Source: UBA1672 sp964352375 (GTDB lineage: Bacteria; Pseudomonadota; Alphaproteobacteria; Micavibrionales; Micavibrionaceae). From it: a stretch of DNA of 64,000 bases. Each line of letters opens with the position of its first letter. The first letter of the stretch is position 1. The notes below the pieces were generated by a model. That model did not search any database. It saw only the letters and a program-made list of their open reading frames with translations, and had not been told where the DNA came from. Of the stretch, positions 34,189 to 42,463 are shown one piece after another. The translations under genes and the position numbers were made by a program. Location of the stretch: contig CAYGSA010000001.1 in assembly GCA_964352375.1 (NCBI GenBank), forward strand, positions 65,237-129,236, given 5' to 3'.

Positions 34189-35154
34189 CTATAAGTTTTC
34201 AAATGTTTGTCGAATTCTGTTCCCATCTAAATCTAATGGCTTTTCAAAATCAACCCCTTCTTTATCGAACCAGTCTTTTAATGGCTTGAGTATCGGGTTT
34301 TTTAGATTTTCCTGCATATAGTTTTGCAGGCGTGGGATGTGCTTAAGATATTGATCACGACCCTGCTCTGCGGCGAGCATGATGAAAAGCCCCAGAACAC
34401 GTCCATGGAATTGCGCGGACAAGACGTGATACCAGTTCATGAAGTTTTCTTTGTCTTTTATATCCGCACAGTACTTATTGATCATTGCGTTTCGTATATC
34501 TACAGGGACGTCAACTCGTGCATCTTCTAAAAGATTCAGGAGGTCGTAGGGCAACGGGCCAAGAAAAGCATCTTGAAAGTCAATGAGGGCGCACTCCTGT
34601 TTCTTGGTATAGATCAAATTTTCGAGATGATAATCGCCGTGCACGAAACCTTGCGGACATACAGGAAGGCTCTGCTCTATGTTATTCAAGATATTCAAGA
34701 ATTCGTCTGGATTGACCCTTTTTTGTTGCTGATAGCATGCGTAATAATCAATGAGTTGCCTTCGCTTGGTGTAAATCCCTGTATCTTTGTAGTCTGGCAA
34801 CTCTGGCGGTTTCGAATTTTTGAGTTTGATCAGAACATCTGTTGCAAGGGTGTAGAGATGCTGCGGGTTTGAACTTATGGTCTTGCCGAAGGACGCTGCG
34901 CCTAAATCTTCGATAATTGCTGCGCACTTTTCCTCGCTATGCTGCACTATGACTGGCGCCCTAACACTTTGATCCTTAAGCCATTTTGCGATATTTATAA
35001 AGTTTTTCAGTTCGCAGTGTGTTTGTTTGTTTGCGTTTGGATATTGCATCAAAATGACGTTTTCACCATTCAGTTTGCCGCGATAATATCTGCGCGGGGA
35101 GACGTCTCCGGGGATTTCAACCAGGTCATTGATTAAAGATTTCAAGTCACTCAT
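34189..35154 (-). CDS. APH-domain sugar kinase, AmgK-like
   Basis: The 321-residue protein has an aminoglycoside phosphotransferase fold with the Brenner motif VHGDYHLENLIY (catalytic Asp) and the metal-binding LIDFQDAFLGPLPYDLLNLL. The DFQDA-GP-YDL pattern matches AmgK, which phosphorylates the anomeric carbon of MurNAc/GlcNAc in the cell-wall recycling bypass. The usual partner murU is not next to it, so the AmgK reading stays tentative. It overlaps the small gene upstream by 4 bases (ATGA). Confidence 0.65.
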   Translation of the reverse strand: MSDLKSLINDLVEIPGDVSPRRYYRGKLNGENVILMQYPNANKQTHCELKNFINIAKWLKDQSVRAPVIVQHSEEKCAAIIEDLGAASFGKTISSNPQHLYTLATDVLIKLKNSKPPELPDYKDTGIYTKRRQLIDYYACYQQQKRVNPDEFLNILNNIEQSLPVCPQGFVHGDYHLENLIYTKKQECALIDFQDAFLGPLPYDLLNLLEDARVDVPVDIRNAMINKYCADIKDKENFMNWYHVLSAQFHGRVLGLFIMLAAEQGRDQYLKHIPRLQNYMQENLKNPILKPLKDWFDKEGVDFEKPLDLDGNRIRQTFENL

Positions 35155-35540
35155 TTTTTATCGCGGGTTTTCGCGGCGAGTTTGTGGATTGCATCTATGT
35201 GTTGTTTTGACGCAGTTTTACGCTTGCCTGTGTTTACGGCTGTTTCTTGACCGAATACGGTGACGTCGGATGATGCTATGGCGCGGAGGAGGTCCATGCC
35301 GAAATTTTCACCTTTTAATGTCTCTACTGCATCGGGGTTGCGCTGTTCCAGCTCTGCACGGCCTGATGCGACGCGTTCTACTTGATAGGCAATAATTCCC
35401 TCAAGATGTGGTTGCGTCAGTGATTTGAGCAATACGGGGTCATCTTGTGCGAGCATAGCGATTTGACGGCGGGCTTGCGCTTCGTTTCCGCCTGTTAGTT
35501 TAAGCGCTTCACGGATTTTTTTTTCGGCGTATTGGGTCAT
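35151..35540 (-). CDS. Conserved hypothetical protein
   Basis: ATG 35538-35540 is chosen (AAAGGA 9 bases upstream), giving 129 residues; seven more codons are open before it. The protein is helical, with YAEKKIREALKLTGGNEAQARRQIAML near the N-terminus and a basic C-terminus (KRKTASKQHIDAIHKLAAKTRDKK). No signal, span or catalytic motif is visible. It overlaps the AmgK-like gene (ATGA) and lies 3' of mfd with a palindromic element between. Function unknown. Confidence 0.7.
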   Translation of the reverse strand: MTQYAEKKIREALKLTGGNEAQARRQIAMLAQDDPVLLKSLTQPHLEGIIAYQVERVASGRAELEQRNPDAVETLKGENFGMDLLRAIASSDVTVFGQETAVNTGKRKTASKQHIDAIHKLAAKTRDKK

Positions 35541-35569
35541 GGGCGTGATTCCTTTTATCATACTCTAAT

Positions 35570-35629
35570 CATCATTGCGTGTCTTGTCCATGCAATCCAT
35601 GGATCACACAGATAAACCGTGTGATGACG
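35570..35629. repeat. Palindromic double-hairpin element, copy A (intergenic)
   Basis: The 60-bp unit consists of two hairpins around a central CCATGG: arms ATTGCGTG/CATGCAAT and ATCACAC/GTGTGAT, ending in GATGACG. It lies between mfd and the next gene. It is closely similar to copy B inside mfd (38062-38122), in the same orientation relative to the mfd coding strand. Stems are conserved and loops differ. Confidence 0.85.
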
Positions 35630-35665
35630 TTTGTGGCGGCGGGATGAACTTTAAGTGTCGCAGCT

Positions 35666-38600
35666 CTATAGCTCCGCGAGTTCTTTAATCAACGTTTGCA
35701 CGCCTTTTATACGGTGCGCCGTTTTTGACCAATCGCGCACGACGGAGAGTCGTTGATCCGGCCTGATTTTCACTGATCCTGCTTTTTTGCCGATCCACCC
35801 CATGAGCGCTTCGACGTTTGGCGGTCTGTTATCTTTGAAGGCAATGAGGCCGCCTTTTGGCCCTGCGTCGATGTTTGATACGCCTGCGCGCTTGCAGCGT
35901 TGTTTGATCTCCAGAATTTCGAGGAGGTTTTCGACTTCGTCCGGGAGCTTGCCGAAGCGGTCAATCATTTCGGCGGCGAATCCGTCAATTTCGTCTCGTT
36001 CATCGAGGTCATTGAGCCTGCGATAGAGGCTCATGCGCACGGCGAGGTCTTCGACGTAGCTTTCGGGGATGAGCATGGATGCACCGATATTGATTTGGGG
36101 TGACCAGTCTTCTTGTACGTCATCCATATCTGTGACACCTGCTTTTGCGGCGGCGACGGCTTCTTCTAGCATTTGCTGGTAAAGCTCTACGCCGATTTCG
36201 CGGATGTGACCTGATTGTGCGTCACCAAGGAGGTTCCCTGCCCCGCGAATATCCATGTCATGACTGGCGAGCTGGAAGCCTGAGCCGAGTGTGTCGAGTG
36301 TTTCCATGACCTCAAGACGTTTTTGCGCATTCGGGTTCAAAATTGCGTTTGGTTGATAGGTCAGGTATGCGTAAGCGCGGACTTTTGACCTGCCGATGCG
36401 TCCACGAATCTGGTAAAGCTGCGCAAGGCCGAACATGTCGGCGCGGTGGATAATCATTGTGTTGGCGCGCGGGATGTCGATACCGCTTTCGATGATATTG
36501 GTGGCGAGTAAGACATCATATTGCCCGTCATAAAACTCTGTCATGCGATCTTCGAGGTCAGTTGCACTGAGTTGCCCGTGCGCTTCGATGATTTTTAGTT
36601 CTGGCACGATTTCCTTGAGCATATCCTGAATTTGTGGCAGGTCTTTTAAACGCGGAACGACATAGAAGCTTTGCCCGCCACGGTAATGTTCGCGAAGTAA
36701 TGCGTCGCGAATGACCATGTGGTCAATTGGCATAACAAATGATCGGATCGCGAGGCGATCAACGGGCGGTGTTGTTATCAAGCTCATTTCCTTCACGCCC
36801 GTTAGCGACATTTGCAATGTTCGCGGGATTGGTGTAGCCGTGAGCGTCAAGACATGGATGGTGCTTTTGAGTTCTTTGAGCTTTTCTTTTTGTTTTACGC
36901 CAAACTTTTGTTCTTCATCGACAATCAATAAGCCCAGGTTTTCGAATTTTATGGACTTGGCAAACAGTGCGTGCGTTCCGATCACGATTTGAACGGAACC
37001 ATCAGCCATCCCTTCCTTTGCTTGTTTACTTTCTTTTGCTGTTACCATGCGTGAAAGTTGCGCGATGCGAATGCCTGTCCCTTCGAACCGTTTAATAAAG
37101 TTGTTATAATGCTGACGTGATAGAAGTGTTGTAGGGACAACGACGGCAACCTGCACGCCTGACATTGCTGCGACATATGCTGCGCGTAGGGCAACTTCTG
37201 TTTTGCCAAACCCAACATCACCACAGACCAAGTGATCCATGGGATATGTGCCTGCCATGTTCTCAAGCACAGCGTTAATGCTGCGCTCTTGGTCTTCTGT
37301 TTCGTTGTAGGGAAAGCGCGCAGTGAATTCGTTATAGAGTTCTGGGCTGATTTGCAATGAGTCGGATTTTTTGAGCTGGCGCGCCGCAGCGATGCCAAGA
37401 AGTTTATCGGCGATCTCCATGAGGTTTTTCTTGGCTTTTGCTTTTCGCGCCTGCCAGCCTGCGCCGCCCAACTTATCGAGCTGTGTTGTGCCCTCGTCCG
37501 CGCCGAACCTTGAGAGAGTTTCGAGATTCATGACGGGGACGTAGAGGCGATCTCCACCAGAATATTCGATTTTCAGGCAATCATTGACTACGCCTGCGGC
37601 ATTGATGGTTTCAAGCTCTAAGAACCGCCCTATTCCGTGATCAACATGAACTACCAGATCTCCTTCTGCGAGCGCCGAAACTTCTGTTAGGAAATTATCG
37701 GCTTTGCGTGTTTTTCTGGCTTTGCGGGCGAGGCGATCTCCGAGGATATCCTGTTCTGTTACAACAGTCAGGTCAGGGGCGGCGAATCCATGATCTAACG
37801 GTAAAACTTTAAGGTCATAGAGCGATTCATCGATCCCGGCATTATCCATGAGGCTTTTTAGGCGCGCTCTAGACCCTTCACTGTAAGCCGCAATCATGCA
37901 CGTATTTTGATTGACTATGTGACGCTTGAGCTCGGCGAAAACATCGCCATCAGGGAGCGCACGGATATCGGCGAAGTCCCTGCCCTTACGCGCGCCGCGA
38001 TCGGGCATGTTTTCTTCGGGCGCTTTGAAGGGGGATAGAGTGAGCGGGGCTTTGCCAGAAACGTCATCACACGCCCGGTGCGTGTGATCCATGGATTGCA
38101 CGAACGGGGCCGTGCAATGACGAGCTGTTGTAATATCTGTCCATTGCTGCGGCAGGATGTAGAGTTTTTCGGGTGGCAGAGGGTTATAATTGCCCTTGTC
38201 TTGCAGACTTTTGCGGGTTTGGTAAAAATCTTCGACCTGTTCCATGCGCTCGCGGTAGGCGTCTTGGGCGTGAGCGTCCAGCGTGACTTGTGTATCGGGT
38301 GCATAGTCGAATATGGTTTCCATCTTCTCATAGAAAAGTGGTAGCCAGTGCTCCATGCCGTTATAGCGACGGCCAGATGATACAGCTTCGTATAACGGGT
38401 CATCGCGTTGATCCACACCAAATGCGTCACGGTATGCGCCGCGAAAGCGTGCAATGGATGGTTCATCAAGAAAGAATTCTGTGATTGGCTTTAAGGATAT
38501 TTCCTTAAGTGCGCCTTCTGTGCGCTGTGATATCGGATCGAACGGTTTGATGCTTTCGATTTCATCGCCGAATAGATCAATACGTAAGGGGTGATGGTAG

Positions 38601-39148
38601 CCTGATGAATAGAGATCAATAATTCCGCCGCGGATTGCAAAATCACCTGGCTCACGTACTGTGTCATTTCGAATATAGCCATTTTGCATGAGATATAACG
38701 TAAGATGATCGAGATCAAGTGCGCCCCCCACCTTGGCGGACAGTGAAGATTCGCGTAAAATAGAGCGTGGCATAACCCGTTGAAGCGCTGCGTTCACGCT
38801 TGTCAGCAAAACTCGAGGGTAGCGCTTTTTTTCATTTTCCCACGCCATCAACTGGGTTAGACATGCTACACGCTCTGCCACGAGATCACCATGCGGAGAA
38901 ATACGGTCATATGGTAAGCAATCCCAAGCGGGCAGCGTCAAAACCTTTACATCAGGCGCGAAAAATTCAAGCAGCCCTTGCAATGTATCCACACGTGTAT
39001 CATCAAGAGCAATATGCACCACGACACCATCCTGCGCCATGCAAGCACGTGCCTTTTCAGCCAGTATACGTGCATCCTCTCCCTCTGGCGCGCCGTAAAG
39101 GATGTTTTGCGCTTGTGTTTGGTTCGGTTCATGCGCTAGATTATTCAC
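35666..39148 (-). CDS. mfd: Transcription-repair coupling factor Mfd
   Basis: Mfd (1160 residues) removes RNA polymerase stalled at lesions and recruits UvrA. It has the UvrB-like N-terminal region (RVLLTSVNAALQRVMP, FAIRGGIIDLYS), the RNA polymerase-interacting domain (EGDLVVHVDHGIGRFLELETI), the helicase with CGDVGFGKTEVALRAA and VDEEQKFG, the TRG motif region (SGFQLASHDMDIRGAGNLLG) and the C-terminal UvrA-masking domain. Residues 343-362 are encoded by a palindromic repeat inserted in frame in the variable linker before the RNA polymerase-interacting domain. The sequence is otherwise intact. Confidence 0.96.
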   Translation of the reverse strand: MNNLAHEPNQTQAQNILYGAPEGEDARILAEKARACMAQDGVVVHIALDDTRVDTLQGLLEFFAPDVKVLTLPAWDCLPYDRISPHGDLVAERVACLTQLMAWENEKKRYPRVLLTSVNAALQRVMPRSILRESSLSAKVGGALDLDHLTLYLMQNGYIRNDTVREPGDFAIRGGIIDLYSSGYHHPLRIDLFGDEIESIKPFDPISQRTEGALKEISLKPITEFFLDEPSIARFRGAYRDAFGVDQRDDPLYEAVSSGRRYNGMEHWLPLFYEKMETIFDYAPDTQVTLDAHAQDAYRERMEQVEDFYQTRKSLQDKGNYNPLPPEKLYILPQQWTDITTARHCTAPFVQSMDHTHRACDDVSGKAPLTLSPFKAPEENMPDRGARKGRDFADIRALPDGDVFAELKRHIVNQNTCMIAAYSEGSRARLKSLMDNAGIDESLYDLKVLPLDHGFAAPDLTVVTEQDILGDRLARKARKTRKADNFLTEVSALAEGDLVVHVDHGIGRFLELETINAAGVVNDCLKIEYSGGDRLYVPVMNLETLSRFGADEGTTQLDKLGGAGWQARKAKAKKNLMEIADKLLGIAAARQLKKSDSLQISPELYNEFTARFPYNETEDQERSINAVLENMAGTYPMDHLVCGDVGFGKTEVALRAAYVAAMSGVQVAVVVPTTLLSRQHYNNFIKRFEGTGIRIAQLSRMVTAKESKQAKEGMADGSVQIVIGTHALFAKSIKFENLGLLIVDEEQKFGVKQKEKLKELKSTIHVLTLTATPIPRTLQMSLTGVKEMSLITTPPVDRLAIRSFVMPIDHMVIRDALLREHYRGGQSFYVVPRLKDLPQIQDMLKEIVPELKIIEAHGQLSATDLEDRMTEFYDGQYDVLLATNIIESGIDIPRANTMIIHRADMFGLAQLYQIRGRIGRSKVRAYAYLTYQPNAILNPNAQKRLEVMETLDTLGSGFQLASHDMDIRGAGNLLGDAQSGHIREIGVELYQQMLEEAVAAAKAGVTDMDDVQEDWSPQINIGASMLIPESYVEDLAVRMSLYRRLNDLDERDEIDGFAAEMIDRFGKLPDEVENLLEILEIKQRCKRAGVSNIDAGPKGGLIAFKDNRPPNVEALMGWIGKKAGSVKIRPDQRLSVVRDWSKTAHRIKGVQTLIKELAEL
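38062..38122. repeat. Palindromic double-hairpin element, copy B (in frame inside mfd)
   Basis: A 61-bp unit with arms CGTCATCACAC/GTGTGAT and ATTGCACG/CGTGCAAT around CCATGG, closed by AATGACG. Read on the mfd strand it supplies residues RHCTAPFVQSMDHTHRACDD and keeps the frame open. The unit is the sibling of the intergenic copy at 35570-35629. Confidence 0.9.
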
Positions 39149-39179
39149 AGTCAGCCCTTATCGTTCATTTAGATTCCAT

Positions 39180-39208
39180 TTGCGTGGTATGGGCTTTTTA
39201 TATATAGA
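39180..39208 (+). promoter_or_regulatory. Candidate promoter for btaAB
   Basis: TTGCGT (39180-39185) and TATAGA (39203-39208) are 17 bases apart, 33 bases before the btaA ATG. No recognisable Pho box is seen in the 93-base divergent region shared with mfd. Confidence 0.5.
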
Positions 39209-39241
39209 TTTCACTCTATTTCAAGAGGGACGGAAGATTAG

Positions 39242-40498
39242 ATGAATTCAGGTGCACAGTTGAAACAAGAGTCTGAGACATTTGCAGATAAGAGCTTGCT
39301 AAAAGGCGCAGTTCACGATAACAAGGCCACGTCTAAGCGAGGGCTTCAGGAACGCATGTTTACAATGGCCTTTAGCGGCTTTGTTTATCCGCAAATCTGG
39401 GAAGATCCTGAGGTTGATATTCCTGCGATGAAGATCACGAAAAAGTCTGACATCATGACTATCTGTTCTGGTGGGTGTAATATGATGAATTATCTGACTG
39501 AGAACCCGAATTCTGTGACTGCGGTTGATTTGAACCCTGCGCATGTTGCACTAGGGCGTTTAAAAATTGCTGCGCTCAAGTACCTTCCTGATTATGAGAG
39601 CTTCTTTTTGTTTTTTGGATGTGCAGATGATCCGAAAAATATTGAAAATTACGATCACTATATTGCCCCGCACCTGGATAACTTCACCCGTAAATTTTGG
39701 GAGAAGAAGGTAGTTCCGCATGGGCGGCGGATTAATATGTTCAAGAAGAACATTTATCGTTTTGGTTTGCTCGGAAAATTTATTGGCGTTGTACACCGCG
39801 TATCGAAAATATACGGCAAAGACCCGCGTGACATTCTAAAGGCGCGCACAATGGAGGAGCAGAAAATTATTTTTGATCGCACCCTTGCCCCATTGTTTGA
39901 GAAAAAATTTGTTAAGGCCATGTGTAATAAGCCCGAATCGCTTTATGGGCTTGGTATTCCTCCTGCGCAGTTTGATGAACTTAACGAGTCTGCGAAAGGT
40001 GATATGGCGTCATTATTGAAGGCTCGCCTTGAACGCATGGCATGTCAGTTCCCTATTGAAGATAACTATTTTGCATGGCAGGCGTTTAACCGTGGTTATG
40101 ACCGTGAGAAGAAACAGGCAGTGCCGCGCTATCTTAAAGAAGAGAATTACGAAACGCTGAAGGCTAATATTGATAAAGCACAAGTTATTCACGGTACAAT
40201 TACAGATTATCTTGATGCCCGTGGGCCAGAGAGCATGGATTGCTTTGTATTCCTTGATGCGCAAGATTGGATGAACGCGGAGCAACTTAACGAACTTTGG
40301 GCAGCGGTTCGTGCAGCCGCCAAGCCTGGTGCACGTGTCATATTCCGCACTGCAGGTGATGATAGCCCGCTTGAGGAGGCTTTAAGTCCTGAAAACCTCG
40401 ATCCGTGGGATTATGATGCGTCATTGGCTGCACCACGCAACGAACAAGATCGCTCATCAATCTATGGTGGCTTTCATACCTATACGTTAAAGAAATAA
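39242..40498 (+). CDS. btaA: S-adenosylmethionine:diacylglycerol 3-amino-3-carboxypropyltransferase BtaA
   Basis: The 418-residue protein is BtaA (DUF3419), which transfers the aminocarboxypropyl group of SAM to diacylglycerol, making diacylglycerylhomoserine. Family features are FSGFVYPQIWEDPEVDI, the SAM-binding TICSGGCNMMNYLTENP with VTAVDLNPAHVALGRLK, and a C-terminal FRTAGDDSPL. Length matches Rhodobacter BtaA (about 413). It is followed by btaB after 3 bases. The pair is set between mfd and sdhE, genes that are neighbours in many relatives. Confidence 0.94.
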   Translation: MNSGAQLKQESETFADKSLLKGAVHDNKATSKRGLQERMFTMAFSGFVYPQIWEDPEVDIPAMKITKKSDIMTICSGGCNMMNYLTENPNSVTAVDLNPAHVALGRLKIAALKYLPDYESFFLFFGCADDPKNIENYDHYIAPHLDNFTRKFWEKKVVPHGRRINMFKKNIYRFGLLGKFIGVVHRVSKIYGKDPRDILKARTMEEQKIIFDRTLAPLFEKKFVKAMCNKPESLYGLGIPPAQFDELNESAKGDMASLLKARLERMACQFPIEDNYFAWQAFNRGYDREKKQAVPRYLKEENYETLKANIDKAQVIHGTITDYLDARGPESMDCFVFLDAQDWMNAEQLNELWAAVRAAAKPGARVIFRTAGDDSPLEEALSPENLDPWDYDASLAAPRNEQDRSSIYGGFHTYTLKK

Positions 40499-40501
40499 CA
40501 C

Positions 40502-41173
40502 ATGGCTCCACGCGATATGGCTCATACTCCAAGCGAAACTGAGATGAAGTCCAACATGGATAAAATGTACCGCTGGACGCGCCATATTTATGATCTGACA
40601 CGTAAATATTATTTACTTGGACGTGACCATCTTATCCAAAACCTCGATGCACAAACGGGTCAGGTTATTGTTGAGGTGGGATGTGGTACGGCGCGGAATC
40701 TTGTCAAGATTTCAAAAGCTTATCCCGATGCAGAGCTTTTTGGTCTGGATGCGTCAGATGAGATGCTCAAGACCGCGCAGAAGAATATTGAAGGGCGTTC
40801 TAACATCACATTACGTCAAGCTTTTTCACAAAGCTTTGACCCGAAAACGCATTTTGGATTGAATCAGCCAATTGATAAGATCGTGTTTTCTTATTCCCTT
40901 TCAATTATACCACCATGGCAGGAATCGATTGATCATGCACTTGAACTTTTGCCTGAGGGTGGAGAAATTCATATTGTTGATTTTGGCGGTCAGAAGAACC
41001 TCCCTGCTCCTGTGAGCACGTTTATTTTCTGGTGGCTCAAGATGTTTCATGTTTACTACAAGCCAGAGATTTTGGCTTATTTTCATCGCCTTGAAGTAGA
41101 GAAAAAAGGGTCGTTAGAGGTTCAGAATCTCTATAAGGGCTATACGTATCATGCGGTGTTTAAGAAAGTTTAG
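40502..41173 (+). CDS. btaB: Diacylglyceryl-homoserine N-methyltransferase BtaB
   Basis: A 223-residue class I methyltransferase that adds three methyl groups to diacylglycerylhomoserine to give the betaine lipid DGTS. The SAM motif VEVGCGTARNLVKIS and acidic loop LFGLDASDEML are intact, and the start (MDKMYRWTRHIYDLTRKYYLLGRD) matches BtaB proteins. It is a two-gene operon with btaA; the next gene converges on it and its stop is adjacent. Confidence 0.93.
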   Translation: MAPRDMAHTPSETEMKSNMDKMYRWTRHIYDLTRKYYLLGRDHLIQNLDAQTGQVIVEVGCGTARNLVKISKAYPDAELFGLDASDEMLKTAQKNIEGRSNITLRQAFSQSFDPKTHFGLNQPIDKIVFSYSLSIIPPWQESIDHALELLPEGGEIHIVDFGGQKNLPAPVSTFIFWWLKMFHVYYKPEILAYFHRLEVEKKGSLEVQNLYKGYTYHAVFKKV

Positions 41174-41956
41174 TTAAGCTTTTATCTTACTCGCAGGTGT
41201 TTTTTTGGACACACTAATTTGGAATATGCGAATTCGACCATGGTAGAAAATATCTTTCCTTACATCGTCAGGGAATTTAATTAACTTGATTTCTAAGCAT
41301 TCTTCTTCACTTAGTTTGGGCTTATCGAACCATTCACCTCTAAAATCCAATATGCAATAAGCTCCATACTTAGCTTTTGATATATCCATGTATTCAGGCA
41401 ACTGATACCAATAACCGTTATAAACATCTTTTGAATGAGCTAACTTAAATTCCACACATATTTTAGCCATTCCTATTTCTTCAGTGTTAGCCATGAACAT
41501 AAAGTCCATTTTACCAACACCAGTTTGATGCTCTGGTATGATTTCTATTCCCGCTAGTAACATCTGGTCATGAAGTAAACTATGTATTCCGGGGNNNNNN
41601 NNNNTTTCTTTTTTTGGCGCCCTTCTTTTGATTTTTTTGCCCTCATATTCAATATCCCAAAAACTAGTAAAGCCGCCAGTTTCATTTATCTTCTCTTGAA
41701 TACTTGATAGAATTTGATGAACTTTATTCCTGAAGTCGTCCTCAGTACGAAAAGTTTCTACTTCGATCAGGCTTTGTTTTCTTGCATATCTAATGAGATC
41801 AATTGGCGCTGATGTATAATTTGTTTTCTGTTCTGCAAACTCTGCTCCACAAATTAGCTGCAAAGAGTTTGGTGTCCATTGGGCCAAGATAAAAAAAATA
41901 TCCTCGCTGATACTGCTAATCTTATGTTTTTCTAGAAGCTTTCTTCTTCCCTCAAC
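41174..41956 (-). pseudogene. PD-(D/E)xK nuclease-like protein, frame broken and gapped
   Basis: The frame is open from 41956 to the stop at 41174-41176. From TTG 41885-41887 it gives 237 residues, with Asp128 in GKMDF and Glu146-x-Lys148 in CVEFKLAH, a plausible PD-(D/E)xK active site. The frame upstream of the TTG (EGRRKLLEKHKISSISEDI...) also looks coding but has no start codon and would join the preceding small ORF after a one-base shift at its stop. Ten N at 41595-41604 interrupt residues 95-98. It may be one gene damaged by mutation or by assembly error. Confidence 0.5.
41595..41604. other. Assembly gap (10 N)
   Basis: Ten unresolved bases lie within the nuclease-like gene. Ten N is a common placeholder, so the true gap may be longer or shorter; the frame on both sides agrees only if the count is right. 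Confidence 0.99.
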
Positions 41957-42179
41957 TTAAGGTTACTGAAAAATTGTTTCTTCTTAGTTCAAGATTTCCT
42001 TCGTACTCTCGAAGATAAAATAAAAAATCTTTGTTTTCTATGTAAAAAACATCGCCTTTTGTTTGGAGTATATCAATTTTTCTTCGACCATATCTAATAC
42101 TACCAGTATTTCTCAAAACGTCAGCAACAGTTAAAAAACCTTCGTTGTTAGGTGCCATGAAAATAGTAGGGGGGATCAT
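41952..42179 (-). CDS. Small ORF, probable N-terminal part of the nuclease gene
   Basis: The 75-residue ORF (MIPPTIFMAPNNEGFLTVADVLRN...) starts one base after the sdhE stop and ends in TGA at 41952-41954. Skipping one base at the TGA would continue directly into the open frame of the nuclease, which lacks its own natural start, so this is likely the 5' part of a single gene. The segment VADVLRNTGSIRYGRRKIDIL has a helix-turn look, but no family is recognised. A programmed shift is not supported by a known slippery site. Confidence 0.45.
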   Translation of the reverse strand: MIPPTIFMAPNNEGFLTVADVLRNTGSIRYGRRKIDILQTKGDVFYIENKDFLFYLREYEGNLELRRNNFSVTLS

Positions 42180-42180
42180 T

Positions 42181-42450
42181 TTAGCTTTTTAACCTCTGAA
42201 ACGCAGACATCTGCGCCACCTTTTCGGGTGGGGTTTCCTTGCCTGTTATCCAATTGTACAGATCAGGGTCATTATTCCGCAGAAGCTCATCATACTCGCA
42301 AAGCTCCTCTTCTGTGAATGTTGGCACATGTTCGCGGGCGAAGCGTCCGAGGATGATGTCCATTTCCTTTGTGCCGCGATGATCGGAGCGGAAAATAAGA
42401 CGTCTGCGTTTATTCTCTATTAATTCGTCTGGTTTACCTGCGGGTTCCAT
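42181..42450 (-). CDS. sdhE: Succinate dehydrogenase assembly factor SdhE (DUF339)
   Basis: The 89-residue protein carries the diagnostic RSDHRGTKEMDIILGRF, containing the conserved RGxxE needed for covalent FAD attachment to SdhA. The rest (FTEEELCEYDELLRNNDPDLYNWITG) matches the four-helix family. It is divergent from recG, the standard alphaproteobacterial arrangement, but mfd, often next, is 3 kb away with btaAB between. Confidence 0.95.
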   Translation of the reverse strand: MEPAGKPDELIENKRRRLIFRSDHRGTKEMDIILGRFAREHVPTFTEEELCEYDELLRNNDPDLYNWITGKETPPEKVAQMSAFQRLKS

Positions 42451-42463
42451 GGGGTTTCCCTTA

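Noticed and set aside
37915..38469. 184-residue ORF in a second frame inside mfd
   Set aside because: It lies wholly inside mfd, is rich in His, Trp and Pro without domain structure, and is a shadow of the real gene.
39149..39241. Pho box upstream of btaA
   Set aside because: No pair of CTGTCAT-like repeats with 4-base spacing is present; only sigma-70-like elements are seen.
41952..41957. Programmed +1 frameshift of the prfB type at AGTTGAG
   Set aside because: The slippery codon and upstream Shine-Dalgarno-like element of prfB are missing, and an assembly gap nearby makes an error or mutation more likely.
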